Assembly: GCA_964247055.1 (NCBI GenBank)
Contig: OZ176057.1
Span: forward strand, 4,154,001-4,218,000
DNA: 64,000 nucleotides
Reading direction: 5' to 3'
Source: Paragordius varius
Lineage: Eukaryota > Nematomorpha
Part shown: positions 1-12,600 of the stretch, one piece after another
Layout: each line of letters opens with the position of its first letter
How positions within the stretch are numbered: the stretch's first letter is position 1
Made by a program: the position numbers and the translations under genes
Notes under the pieces: model-generated
What the model saw: only the letters and a program-made list of their open reading frames with translations
Told to the model about the DNA's origin: nothing
Databases searched by the model: none

Positions 1-1814
1 TTTGCCCAAATAATAATTTTAATTCATTATTGGATTGCAAATCTAGTAATTCCATTTGTAAATTAATAGGAGCGTTGATAGCTTCAACGTAGAACCAACA
101 AAATAATTCAAATATTTTTCATATTTTGTCATATCCCCGTATCGATTATTAAAAGCTTTTGATAATATGTTAATTCGATCTGCATATTTTAAAAAATAGT
201 TAGTTTTACCAGCTTTAAATCTATTCTTTGGAAAATGTTTAGCATTATTTATTTTTAAATGGCATTCAAATAACGTTAATTTTTTACAAAACGCTTTAAT
301 ATGGTTATTCGCATCAACAATTAAATTATCTTGCTTTTGCAAGGATTTATTTAATTTTAGTTTTTCGGTAATATCTACGGAAAAACATAAATCTGACAAC
401 CAATCTTCATTGGTTAATTCATTTACCAAATAATTATTTAATAAAAAATAAAAGCTTTTTAGACATTTCCCTCGACTAAGCCACCTTACATTTGAAAAAA
501 TAAGATCTCCATATTCTGAACGAATTTTTTTTAATAACTCCATAAACTGCCTATGCTTCACTTTAATAACAACGGTCATAACATTGTCCATTGTCAGGGC
601 ATGTGCGCATAGATTTTCATGAATCATGCAATGCATTATATATATATGGTCAATATTAATACCATCGGATTCCATCTTATTTAACAATAATTTCACGGTT
701 CCCTTGTCCCATCATAGTTGGGGCACCATCTGTTGTCAAACAAGATAGCGCCCTCAATTTATTGTCCTTAATACATTTTAAAACTGCATGAAACATATCA
801 TCTCCCTTAGTTGTATTTTTCATTGGAAGTAAGCCTAACATATCTTCTGTTATATTAAAAAATTCATCTATCCCTCGAATAAAGACTACCCATTGTGATA
901 TGTTGCTTATATCTATGCTTTCATCAAATGACAAGGAAAACGCCACTAAATTTTGAAATCTTTTTTTAGGGAAAGTTGAATATCTTCTGCGATGTCTGCA
1001 ATTCGTCGACACATAGTATTGCGCGAAAGACTTATACTGGATATTAATTCAACTTTATTAGAAAACACATTTTATAATTTCCAGTACGCATTCCTTTACA
1101 AACTCACCATCAGAATAAGGCTTCATTTTTTTGGCGAGTAAATTGGCAACAATATAATTTGCCTTTACTATCGGAAAGGTTGCGTGAATTAATTCCCAAT
1201 CGGGATTGTATTTTCTTTAGATTTATGCATATTGAAAGCTAAATAAATTAGTTTAAATAACTATTTTTTTCAAGTAATTTAATGTTTCAATGGACCCAAA
1301 TATAATTCACAGTATTGGTATAAAAAATAAATTATTTTAAATACCTATTTTTTGCAACAATGTTTCAATTAACCCAAATTATAATTCCCAGTATTGGTAT
1401 GAAAGTTAAATAAATTATTTATACCTATTTTTTGCAAGTATTTCAATGTTTTAATGTACTCAAATTATAATTCCCAGTATTGGTAAGAAAGCTAAATAAA
1501 TTATTTTAATTACCTATTTTTTGCAAGTAATTTAATGTGAAAGTTATCATCTTGAAGTTGGAAATAACATGCAGGAAAAAATGTGTTTTATAAATGATTA
1601 AATGAATGCGATGATAGATATTCATAATAAGGAATTTTATAAAGTTTCTGAAATTAATTTAAATGTAGAAATAAAAATGCATAATTTACATATAAAAAAT
1701 TAAAAAAATTAGAAATAATTTTTTTTAAAATTTTTTTTTCAAAATTTTCAAAGAGCCACTCAATATTTTCAATGACCCACTAGTGGCTCGCGAGTACCCT
1801 GTTGGACACCCCTA
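1..1814 (-). mobile_element. Broken hAT DNA transposon (5' part; 3' end outside window)
   Basis: The minus strand carries pieces of a hAT transposase of the GTF2IRD2/ZBED5/EPM2AIP1-related kind. At 677-1012 lie DESIDISNISQW and LTTDGAPTMMGQGN, matching the region around the first catalytic Asp residues. At 43-696, in a different frame, lie HCMIHENLCAHAL, a YGDLIFSNVRWLSRGKCLK block and a WLSDLCFSVDITEKL block. The two frames abut at about 690, so at least one frameshift separates them. The N-terminal sequence at 1012-1200 has recognisable pieces (VKANYIVANLLAKKMKP) interrupted by stops. The outer terminus at about 1775-1814 reads, on the minus strand, TAGGGGTGTCCAACAGGG, typical of hAT ends. 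The catalytic C-terminus and the other end lie left of the window. It is a non-functional relic; the family call is firm, the subfamily is not. Confidence 0.88.
1235..1545. repeat. Tandem repeat, ~80-86 bp unit, about 3.5 copies
   Basis: The landmark AGTATTGGTA recurs at about 1311, 1390 and 1476 (spacings of 79 and 86). Around it are AAGTTAAATAAATTATTT, CCTATTTTTTGCAAG and AATGTTTCAATG. The array lies between the transposase remains and the terminus of the hAT element, so it is probably an internal subterminal repeat of that element. Confidence 0.8.
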
Positions 1815-2335
1815 ATTTATCTATTATTTCTTATGGTGAATTTATGAACATAGTTAAAATATGAAACACACGATAACCACTGATTAATTATAAATGTCGC
1901 ATTTAAAGAACAAAAACAAATAAAGTGAAAAATAAATATTTTTATAAAATTTTTTTAAAAACTTCCAAATGAAATGCGCTATTTTTGATAAAAATGGAAA
2001 TTGGCATTTTTTACTTTTACTTATATATACATATATATATATATATATTAGCATAAAAAATGATTATAAAAGGGATTTATTTGCATCAAGATATTTGGAA
2101 TTTTTACTTGATGAATGTTTTATTTAATTATAAAAATATATTTAATTATGGATAATTTTTAGTTTAGTGTAAAAAAGGATATTAAATGCAGTTATTAAGT
2201 GATAATAATTATATAATTGAGGTAAAGAAAATCTGACAAAAAATGTGCTACAATATTATCAATCATCTTATATCATGCAAAAATTCTAATTACCACAGCG
2301 CTGGAATCGATTTTCTTAAAGTTTGTTCGGTGTAG
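1815..2335. other. AT-rich spacer, no gene seen
   Basis: The stretch holds a short (TA)n run at about 2028-2048 and homopolymer-rich sequence. I see no open frame with plausible splice signals until the possible exon at 2336. Confidence 0.6.
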
Positions 2336-2545
2336 AAAATTCAAATTGGATGGATATAACTCAAAATTTTATGATTATTTAAAAAATGTAACATCCAAAA
2401 TCGGTTTAAAAACCAATAAAAATCAAAACAAAGCAGCCCGCAAGGCCATTTGTGTTAACCACCCCTGGTTTGGGAGAACAAACTATATATTTTTCAAACA
2501 AGTTAACGATATTCATTTAGAAAGCGCTCTAAATTATGCAAATGG
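2336..2545 (+). CDS. Possible isolated internal exon, unknown protein
   Basis: This is an open stretch between an acceptor-like TTCGGTGTAG and a donor-like AATGG|GTTTAT. It enters and leaves in phase 2, so it is symmetric. It encodes about 69 residues beginning KFKLDGYNSKFYDYLKNV and containing AICVNHPWFGRTNYIFFKQ and DIHLESALNYANG. The composition (Trp, His, several aromatics, mixed charge) is more protein-like than the surrounding AT-rich translation. I do not recognise the family. It lies outside the tandem units, so no paralogous copy is available for comparison. It could be an exon of an upstream or flanking gene, or part of a transposable element; no neighbouring exon could be linked to it. 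Confidence 0.35.
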
Positions 2546-2810
2546 GTTTATATCGATAAAATATAAAATTTTATCTTTTAATTGCAAAAAAATGTCAAAC
2601 ATTTATTTAAAATTTTGTCTTATCTTTATTACTGTAATGGGGAATTGTGTTCATATTTTTATTATATTTAGCCAGAAATAATCGTGGATATCAATCTCAA
2701 TATAATTTTTCAACTCAAATGCCGATTTCATCTTCCAAGAACAATGGTTTATTTTTAATTTTTATACATTTCTTTTAAAATCTATTTTTATCTACGTTTA
2801 ATATAATTGG

Positions 2811-3769
2811 ACTAGACAACAAATTTTCCCTTTTTTAATAATTTATTTCATTAAATAATAGAATATCTGAAAAAAATTGGTCTAACATCCAAGAATTTTT
2901 ATTAGGGTTTATCCCCCGATTTAACATTAAACTCGAAATATTCAAAATTATTAGTTTTAGATATATAGCTATATATAATATATATCCTTCGAGCGAAAAA
3001 AACTAAATCTTAACAATCGTACTAAGTTATATCAATTTGATGTAAAAGTGCTTTATATGGTCAAAATTTTTAGTCCATAAATAAGTCAAAAATTTTCAAA
3101 AACAAATTAAAAAATCATATAAATTATTATAATATAATTATTAGGGTCACATTAGTATAAAAAAGTTTTTGGTTTGCTTATTTGAGAAGAATCATTATTT
3201 TTAAAATTATTTTACTGTGGATATTAATGATTTTCTAAAAATTTTTTATAGAATGGTTGTAAAAAATCAAGAATAAATTAAACTAAATTTTTAGTTTTTA
3301 AATTTTAAATTAAAAGCCTTCTTTGAAAGAAAACTAATATTGATATGGTAAATTTTTTAAAACCAAAATTAAAAATGGCTCTTTTGAAGCATATTAAAGC
3401 AATAAATAAGAGTTTTAATTAAATCATGTTTTATTTTTTTTAGACAATCATACGATTGAGCTATTTTCCATTAGTTTTAGAAAAAAATTAATTAAGAAAA
3501 ATGCTCTTGTTTTACGCTTCTCCAATATTAACTACCAGTGTAAAACATTAGTATACATTTTATAAAATTTTTATAATGATTATTACAAATGGGCATTTGT
3601 TATATATTTAAAAAGATATTTATTAGTAAAATATTAATAAAGAGGGTGCATTACCAAAAAAAATTAAATTTTACAAAATTCTTAGGTGAGACTATATTTT
3701 TATGTAAGATTTACTCTTAATATGATGGTAAATCGGAAAATCAAAGCAGAAAAATTTGTTATCTAATGT
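2811..3769 (+). mobile_element. ~1 kb terminal-inverted-repeat element (copy A)
   Basis: The left end reads ACTAGACAACAAATTTT and the right end AAAATTTGTTATCTAATGT, which are inverted copies of each other. The whole stretch aligns, in reverse orientation, with 58977-60100: for example CCCCGATTTAACATTAAACTCGAAAT and AAAGAGGGTGCATTACC have counterparts there. No intact transposase frame is visible, so it is best read as a non-autonomous DNA element. The superfamily is not assigned. Confidence 0.7.
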
Positions 3770-4168
3770 TATATTAAGTTAGTTAAAATAAGCAAATTAT
3801 TAATATTATAATTATCATTAAAAGTCTGTTTTATCAAAAAATATGCATTTTTTTTAATAAAATCCTCCCTTCATGGTTACATTTCGTGTTTAGTATACGT
3901 CCAACATTGGATTGTATATTAAATTCAAGTATACATAGGCTTAATTAAACCATCACTAATTATTTTGGAGGTATTGGAGAACGGTTGTTTGATATTTTTA
4001 TATCTTTTTTGCTAATTTTTATAAATCCAGTTTTTAGATCCAGAATATTATGAATAAATTTTAACATCATCCCACATAATAATACAATATATAATTATTT
4101 ATATGACTTGAAGATTAAGTATTTAAAATTTCAACGGAGCATACGCAGTATATAGCACACATAGTGGA
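3770..4168. other. Start of tandem unit 1; non-coding
   Basis: From about 3810 the sequence aligns with 21522 and 40233 onward (shared blocks include CTTCATG-TTAC, TTCGTGTTTAGTATAC and ACTAATTATTTTGGAGG). No coding signal is seen here. It lies 3' of the Arg/Thr-rich exon on the minus strand. Confidence 0.7.
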
Positions 4169-5433
4169 TTAATTATCAATTATCATAGTCGTGCTGGTGT
4201 CAGGAGTGATGTCCGTTAAAGTTGTTGAGTTATCATTATATTCATCAACACTGCCACCGTTATCAACATTGGCTGGTAACAAAAGTCTTCTCGTACTTAG
4301 GGTAAAGAGTTTCGCCGTACACTCGTGATTCGAGATAAAACATTTCTTCTGGTTGTCGTTCTACGTGTCGCTCTTGGAGTAGTCCGACGGCGTCTACGTT
4401 GGGTTATTCGAGATGTTTGAGGGCGAAATCGCATAGTTCGACGTCTCCGACGACGTGTTGTAAGAGGACTTCTCATTCTTCTAGTAGTAATACTTCGTGG
4501 AGATGCTCGGCGCCTTGTAGATCTAGTCCTCACCCGTGGTGTAAATCTGGAAAATATAGTCCTTATTCTGGGTGTTCTAGCCTTCATAGTAGTGTTTATT
4601 CTCTAATTTTCCAAATTTAAAATGCATATAAATAGGACTAGATCTGATCCGTTAAAACTGCAATACATGATACTTTGTCGCTTAAAACATTAATAAAAAA
4701 TGTAAACATATTTTTATGCGTTATATGAAATACAGTAAAAACTGAAATACGGAAAAAACGTAAAAATATAAAAACAAATATTATTTTCTAAAAGACAACC
4801 ATTATTAAATCTTAAATTATTTAAATATAATTCACTGTTTTAAATGGCAAAGTCTGCATTAGAGATATATATTACTAATACAAACAATTATATTTTTTGT
4901 TGTAACTAAATGGCTTATAAGAAAATTAGGTTTTAAAAAGTTCCGTATTTAATTTTACTGTATTTGTATTTTATCTATTATCATGATTATTGCAACCTTA
5001 CTTATCATTAACATTCCTTGTCTTTTTTACAGATAATTAAACAGATAGTTATTTAACAATTAAATAAATGCCTGCTTATATGTGAGAAGATTAAGTAATA
5101 AATTTAGCATCAAAGCAGTAAAGAGCTGCCTAATATTTGTACGACAAAAATAAAATGATCAAGTTTTGTGCTTACGGGTAGTCGTCATGGAAGCGCTCAC
5201 TCCGGTTGAGGTTGAGGGGGACGAGAGAGAACTGGTTTGAACCATAGCAGTAGCGTTTAATGAAAGAGTTGTAACTGTGCTGCTAATCGATACAACTGGA
5301 CTTGTAACCATAGTAGGGGTGGTAGCAGACGCAATTGTAATGGAAATCATTGAAGAGGAGGATGAGGCTGTGGACATTGAAGTCGACGACATTGAGGTTG
5401 AGGAGTCAGTCGTTGATGGGGTCACTGGATCCA
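4169..5433 (-). pseudogene. Ser/Thr-rich + Arg/Thr-rich two-exon gene fragment, unit 1 (degraded)
   Basis: This is the unit 1 counterpart of the gene at 21893-23278. The Ser/Thr exon (5176-5433) keeps its acceptor and a donor (ACCC|GTAAG) and stays open. The Arg/Thr exon (4169-4612) has lost two bases just after its acceptor, which shifts the frame, and lacks a further base near 4303 relative to units 2 and 3, so the original C-terminus is no longer reached. Substitutions against unit 2, read in the Arg/Thr frame, are mostly silent (ACG/ACT, GCC/GCT, CGG/AGG, AGA/AGG, CGC/CGA). This suggests the exon was under protein-level constraint before it decayed. No function is recognised. Confidence 0.55.
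4731..4962. mobile_element. Tc1/mariner-like MITE, unit 1
   Basis: The element is bounded by TA dinucleotides, with ends TACAGTAAAAACTGAAATAC and, inverted, GTATTTAATTTTACTGTA. Subterminal sequence ACGTAAAAATATAAAAACAAAT is shared with the related elements at 22439, 24054, 41150, 42765 and about 53940. It has no coding capacity. Confidence 0.65.
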
Positions 5434-6574
5434 CTGAAAAACAAACATAATAATATACAGTTTAGTGTCGTATTTTTTCTTTTTGACGACCATAACAAAG
5501 GCCAATTAAGAGAGAGACTTATGAAAGTTAACATCCCCTTGAGGTCTGACAGTGATGGAAAAAATGCCCAGTTTTATGATTTAAACTATGCCCCCACATA
5601 GTGTAGGAGTATGGAGTCTTGCCCAAATATACCATAAACTTAGATCACGTTCATGAATTACAAAATGCAATAACATTGGAGGATAAAGAAGCGTTGATAA
5701 ATATAAAACGAATCAAATTAATGTGCCAATGTATTATCAATTAAAAAAATTATAAATCGCAGTAATCTATACTATCAGGGATCAAAACCCAGTCCTTAAC
5801 CCAGCAGTGGTGTTCTGATAGATTAAATCTAGTTCTGGGTCCTCTTCATCCAAAGGGCCTTGCTGGGTTTAGGAGCATTTATAAATGACTAAATTTATTT
5901 AATGGGCCCACAAGTTTTCCAGAATATAACATCAGGCCAACATTTGACATTAAACCCATAGATTATTTGGTAAAATTATAATACAAAAAACTTATACTTT
6001 GAGAATTAATATATTTTATAATATCTGGGTACGATATATGGGAATCTGACATAAGGTCCGAACCCCGGTCTGCATTCATAAATGAACTCTAGAAATTCAT
6101 AAATTTGGATAAGCTTCATTGTATCCGAAATTGCTTCCAAGACACAATCCTTACGTACCTTTTTTTGAAAAAACCCCTAACATGGAAGGGGCCATAGGGG
6201 CTAATGACTCGACAATGAATAGCGTATTATAGTATAAAATTATTAAATTTGAAATATGTTAAATTGCTTCCATCATTTTTATTATTATTTATATACGTAC
6301 CAAATAAAAGAATACAGGCAAAATTGATACTCATAAATAGCAGAAAATGAATTTAGATAATCTTAAGATCTACCTGCCACAGTTATAATACCCACCTGTT
6401 CAATTTTTAAAATTTGGTTCCGGTTCTCTTATCCCAGGGTTCTATTTTTCCAGTTAACACGTCTAATATTTCATATGTATCATATTTTAGTGATTTTAGC
6501 AAAAACGATATATTTTTGATTTACCACGAGCCCAATTATTAATAGGTTTTGTAAGCAGGTAACCATTAATCAAC

Positions 6575-7017
6575 ACCATTTGTCAAGAGTGTTCTTTAAA
6601 ACTTATATGGTTTTTGAACATTTTAAGACCCTTAATCTGGAACGCTTGAATTTTCTTTTTGAACATTTTAATTGGACAATGAACACTTTAAATTAGTCCT
6701 TAAACACTTTAGTTGGTCCTTAATTTTTTAAATTAGCCCGTTCATAATTTTTGCATGTATTTTTCTATTTTATTATTATTAATGTTATATCAGAAACATT
6801 TTTCAAACGAATACAAAAATACTGTTTTTGAATAAAAAAAGTAATATTTTACCTAAATGTTTAGGTTAATTAGAGATATTTATATAGTTTGATTGATCAA
6901 AATTAAATGCAAAATAAAAATGTTGAAGGGCCAACACAATTGAAAGAGCAACTTGAAAAGTTTAAAGACTTTCAATGACGAATTTAAAGATTTGGACACT
7001 TTTGAAGTGCACATGGT
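6575..7017. mobile_element. Subterminal-repeat MITE (AGTGTCC family), unit 1
   Basis: Left side ACCATTTGTCAAGAGTGTTC and right side (reverse complement) ACCATGTGCACTTCAAAAGTGTCC form inverted ends. Inside the left end a short motif of the type CCTTGAACACTTTAA is repeated several times. Sister copies are at 25436-25961, 44147-44672 and 55157-55719. Confidence 0.6.
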
Positions 7018-7435
7018 ATATAAGCCTTTGGACGCATTATGGTTAAACCATAGATTTGAAAGGCAATTCTAGTTGCTAACATAAAATCGCGCATGTTGTA
7101 TTATATTCGTGTATAATTTTTGATTATTACAACATTAATCAAAATAAAATGTTATTTTCCTTAAAGGTAGTTTATAAGATTTGGCTTATTAATCGAAATT
7201 GTTTGTGAATTCAAATAATTAGAAACTACGCTTCATATGTACCAGCCAATTACATATTATTTCGAGATATTAGTTTACCATGGGCATAAACCAGCTTTGA
7301 GAATAATAAAACCCATAGATAGAATAAAAGTGAACAGGTATTAAAAATAAGATTCTGTTGGGATAAGCGAGGCATATTTAACACAAAATTATTTTTATAA
7401 AGTAAAAAATTAAAATTATTAAATAAATTAATTTT

Positions 7436-7438
<3 letters not shown>

Positions 7439-7471
<33 letters not shown>
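7439..7471. repeat. (AT)n microsatellite
   Basis: About 30 bases of uninterrupted AT repeat. Equivalent, shorter tracts occur at 26356-26384 and 45067-45095 in units 2 and 3. Confidence 0.95.
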
Positions 7472-7473
<2 letters not shown>

Positions 7474-8331
7474 TCTATTAATATTGACTGTGGAAAACAA
7501 CTTTGAAATATATGTTGTTTATATTTTTCACAAGGGACTTTTATTACTTCAAAGTTAAGCTTTTGCGACACATTACATCCTATTTTGTGATTGATTAAAT
7601 TTATTTAATAATATGTAGTGTATGTGTAAAATAACATGGTAAAATGGATTACCTTGATTATATGTGTTGTCGAAATATAAAAATATTTACCAAAATGAAT
7701 TTGCAAAGGTCATAGAGAAATGACATGACATTATTACAAAAAAACCAGGCTAATTCGGCACCAATAAAATCGATCATTTAGAGTGAAAACTTTTGTTTTG
7801 ATAAAAAACACCTACTATAAACACAATATATCATTTATGTTCGGTTAATAATGACCTTCTAAATCAATATTCAAAGGTATTTAAACTATTGATTATGTGG
7901 AAAAAATTGTTTTTATAATATATCTATTCCTTGTAAAATTATGGTCATGATTGTTATAATACGCTTCTACAAAATTTTCTAATTAACATTTTAATCACGT
8001 CCCTCGTTAGTTTTAACATTAAATAAAAAATGATATAACATTAAAACTCAGCAAAAATGTGAAAATAAAATTTAGGGATTGGGTTTCTGATCCCTGATAG
8101 TTTGGGTTACTAGTTCAATTATTATTTGTTTTTCAAATGATAAATTGGTACATTAATTTGATTTTCCGTTTTATATTTAACAACGTTTCTTTATGTCATC
8201 TATTTAGTGTATGGTATATATCGAGCTAGACTCTATACACTTCTATGTGAAAGCATAGTTCAAATCATAAAACTGTTTTTTTTGCATCACTGTCAGACCT
8301 CAGGGAAATGCTGTAATAAACTTTCATAATT

Positions 8332-9678
8332 TATATGTTAAAGATCCAATCTGTTATGCAAGACTTAGAGTTGTGATATGCTTACGATTGAAATTATATA
8401 ATATATCGATAAATCAAGACAAAAATAGCTGATAATCGATACTTGCCTGTAATTTTTTAACCTGTTTGTCCTAGTTAACATAGTGGGGTAGTTTTTATCC
8501 TTAAACTCAATTTTATATATAAACTAACTGTTTTAAAGTTATTTTAGTTAAAATTTAATTATCAAACATTGTCATGTATTATATAAACTTTTATTTTTTA
8601 CAGCTTTATAATTCTAGGCCTTAAATTGGGACAGCTCTAGAACTAGATTGGAATGAACAGCTAAAATTTAAAATCAAAATACATAGTTTTTGCTGGTAAA
8701 ATGCAGCCTCAAAGGCTTTTAAGACAATTATTTACAAAACCATAATATACATTTATTTCCCTGGTGTATTAACGATTAAAAAATAAAATAGATATAGTGG
8801 CCTTCATAAAAAAATTCTGTAATGCGCTAAAGGCAAAGAAGTATCCCAAAGACTTTTTAAGATATTCTAATTTGAAATCGCTCTCGGATATATATCTAAA
8901 ATCATGATTGTTAATAACATAAAATGGCTCAAATATTAAATATATTTGTAATTATATAGAAAATATTCCAAAATATATATTTACCAATTTTGATTTATTT
9001 AAAAATACTTAGGTTTCATTAACCAATTCATAGGTATAATAATTACTCGTAATTTCAGTAAATGCACCCTTTGATAAATTAAAACAAAATTTAAAAAGAA
9101 AATAATAGTTTTATCACACTTTGTTTTAATAATTTCAACATGGTATGCAGATCAAATTTTTTTTGATAATACTAAAAATAACTCTTTAAAAAATAATAGC
9201 AAAACCCCTGATAATCAGCTGTTTTTATATGTGTGTTCGTCATTTTGAATTAAAGTTCACTTAACGATTTATAGTAGCCTAATTCTAGTCATAACTTCAA
9301 TATATTTATTAAATTATATAATGAAAAACTTGTTTGTAATTATGATCATAATGATTTATCTAGTAAGGTCGTAGGTTAAGCCAATTATTATTGGAAAAAA
9401 ATAATTAAGATGACCCGTCGTTAATGATTATTAATTACACTTATTTTAGGTAAAAATGGTTGAAAGCGAATTCTAGTAATTGTTAATACGTAACCGAAAT
9501 AATTTGATATAATTAATTTTAACCTGTTTTTAGGATCGAATAGCTATTGTTATAAAACCGCACTCTTGCCATTAGCCATTTTTTAAAAACTCAAGGATCA
9601 TTTTGAAAACTGAATAATGTTAACTTAATTGCATTTTAATTGGAGGTTAAAGCGTGTATACAAGTTATTTGATTTTAG
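8332..9678. other. Non-coding stretch upstream of the TSP1 gene, unit 1
   Basis: The sequence is well alignable among the three units but has no convincing exon. Acceptor-like tracts occur at about 8603 (TTTTTTACAG) and 9539 (CTGTTTTTAG). The frames after them are short and close at different places in the three units, so I did not call exons. Earlier exons of the TSP1 gene, including any signal peptide, must lie here or farther upstream. Confidence 0.5.
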
Positions 9679-12600
9679 ATAATAATTCTAATTCCATCAC
9701 TTCTAATTGGTTCCAAGCCATAGCCGGACGCCTTATTGCTAAGTTGACCAGATTGAAAGCATCAAATTTAACAAACTTTAACTTAAATAATAGGTATATA
9801 CCCCAATAATTGACACTTTTACATAACACATTTTTTTAAACGATATAAGAAATTAATTTTGAAAAGTTGTGCATTGTAAATGTTATCCCAAATTGGATTT
9901 ATTAAATTTTAAAATATTTTAGTTTTGATTCTATTAAATTTAACTATATATTTATATAGTTTACTGCAACCACACGTTCTTAACACTAAAATCTTCAACT
10001 TCGAGCACAAAATTATACATTACTCAAAGTTTATACCTGAATTTGCCAGACAAAACTTAAACGCAACCAAAAGCCTTCTTGAATCTACAACACTAGATGA
10101 GAATTCTATTCCTATGTACAATGCATTGACGATAATTAAAAATTTGACACAGTCTAATTCCAGCAAACATAAAATGAATTTAGGATCTGGAAATATGGCT
10201 GTAAGAATAACATTGGCAGAAAGTTCAGTTTTGCCGCTCACAAATTCGGTTAATACATTCCATTTTAAAGATAAAGAAAGCATTGACACAAATATGAATA
10301 GATTAAATTCTTATACGTTTGAAACCAACAACCAAACAGAATATATCGCTATATCGGACCAAAATATAAGTTTGAGCACCAATTTGGTGAAAAGCTCTAG
10401 GACGCAAAATAATTCAATAAACGCAGAACGGAGGTTAACAACCAAAACACTACAAACCGGAAATCTAACTCAGAACACGATATATGGGAAAGCCATTATA
10501 AATATTTCTAATGTTAGACAGTCACCTGATATAATTAATTCAACTTATCAATATACTAACCCATTCTATTCGATTCCTGTAAATCATGGTAACATTGCAA
10601 CAAGTACGCTAAAATTATTGCTAAATCTCAAACCGTCAAAAACAATAAGAATGGTTACCATACTTAATTTAATCAATAATTTTACAACACCTTTACCACA
10701 AACTAAAAGCACTGTTGGGCCCAATTATAATTCTCCAAAAAATATTTTAAGTAATTCCTTATACAAAACGGAAGATGTCAATATCTTGTTTGGGGGCGAA
10801 AGCAATCTTGAAAAACCCGATTTTGAAAAAAATCAAGCCTTTACCATGACCACACCGCTGAATATACCGTTAGATGAAATCATAAAAATTAAGCACAAAT
10901 CTCACCAGCATGGCGGTGCAGGATCTGACTTTTCTTACACAAGAGATATTAATAATAGGTTTGTTATGAAACTTTATAAAATAAGCTTTACCATGATAGA
11001 TTATGAGATTTAAATCAGTGGTACTTAAACCATATGGTTTCCGAGCCGCATTTTTGTTTCAAAAAAACTGGCGGGCTACATTCCTAAAATATATGGGCAA
11101 TAACAAATATTTTTATAGATTCCAAACATTCATTTACTGTAAAAAATACAAACACTCTTAATATGGTTTCCGGGCCGCATTTTTGTTTCAAAAAAAATGG
11201 CGGGCTACATTCCTAAAATATATGGGCAATAACAAATATTTTTATAGATTCCAAACTTTCATATACTGTAAAAAATACAACACTCTTAATACTTATTTTA
11301 TCTATATTTTAAAGAATTCATTTAGAAATTTCTTTAAAAACGACAATTTTTGTAATATAAATAGCATATTTATACAAATTATGAGATGATTGCTTATTTT
11401 TTTGCGGGCTGCAGTTTGTATGATAAATGGGAAGGAATTTCGCAAAATTTTGTATAAAATCTTCAAATTGAATAAGACGGGTTTTTTCAAATGACATTTC
11501 TGAGAGCAACAAAAAGAAAATAAAATCTCTTCCCATTAGACAAATTATTTTTTTTTTAAATATTTATTTATTCATATACAATTAAATATTGAAAATTTAA
11601 CAAAGGTCAGAATATTGACAAATCGTGTTTAAATAAACTCTTGGCCTTAAAAGTAAACAAAAAAAAATCTGCAACCGGAATATTATGGTTTAATTTTAGG
11701 ACATTTCCATCATACCAAAAATAGTAAACAACATGCCTTATATCAAAAAACCTCTTATATAAAATAATGGCGCCAACATTAGTAAGCACCTTAGAATTTT
11801 GAAAAAGTATTTAAAAATAAATATATAAATATCAGAAAATTTATTAATATACGATTGCCATTTATTTGACAAACATATTGTTGATTTTTACTATGATGCA
11901 TATATTATAACAGACACTTTCTTCGTGAAAACGCCTTAAGCTTGTTTTAAATGCAAGAGATCTATCTCGATAAATTTACGAAACCTATATTTTGTAAGCC
12001 TATGAAAAAACCGAAACGGTTTGGATAAAATATTTATTTATATTAACAAAATTAGCTTTATTTAAAGCATATAACTTTTAAAAAATTTGACATGATGTGC
12101 GCTAATCTATCAATGTTTGGATTGGCCAATTATGAATGATTTTCAACTTTTTTTTCTAAAATCAATTTTATCGCAAACTATAATAATAATCCAAAAAAAA
12201 TATTTTTTTTTAAACAAAATTAAAAATATCGATTATGCACCGGGAGAACATGCAGGCCTCTGAGACGTTCTGTACAGCCAGCGTAAAAATAAAAAATACC
12301 AAATAAATTTGAAATTCTATAATTAAAATTAAATTCTAAGATAATACAATACATTGTTATAAAAAAGCTTTAATTGTCATATCCTTATATCTATTACTTG
12401 GATTTCTCAAACACCAGTGATTGTTCGGTACAGAGTTTTGAGGCCATTAAATAATAATTAAATTGGACCTCACAGAGTATACTATCGGTTCTTTTGTTTT
12501 TATATTTTTAAATCAGACCTGCGAAGTTTTGTGTAGGGGGCTCTGAAACATATCTCAATTAATATGCAACTCGTATGCTAAAAAGCTACCATTGACCTAT

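Larger units (their letters stand above)
5519..8331. mobile_element. Long inverted-repeat element, unit 1 (arms ~270 bp)
   Basis: The left arm, about 5519-5795, runs from ATGAAAGTTAACATCC through CTTGAGGTCTGACAGTGATG to ATCAGGGATCAAAACCCAG. The right arm, about 8073-8331, is its imperfect reverse complement, with TGTCAGACCTCAGGG and CTTTCATAAT at its outer end. The centre, about 2.3 kb, is AT-rich with no open transposase and contains another MITE at 6575-7017. It is read as a non-autonomous DNA element with long terminal inverted repeats; I found no clear target duplication. Confidence 0.6.

Noticed and set aside
8603-9600. Acceptor-like tracts at about 8603 and 9539 (with equivalents in units 2 and 3) as upstream TSP1-gene exons
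   Set aside because: The following frames are very short and close at different positions in the three units. No donor in a suitable phase was found.
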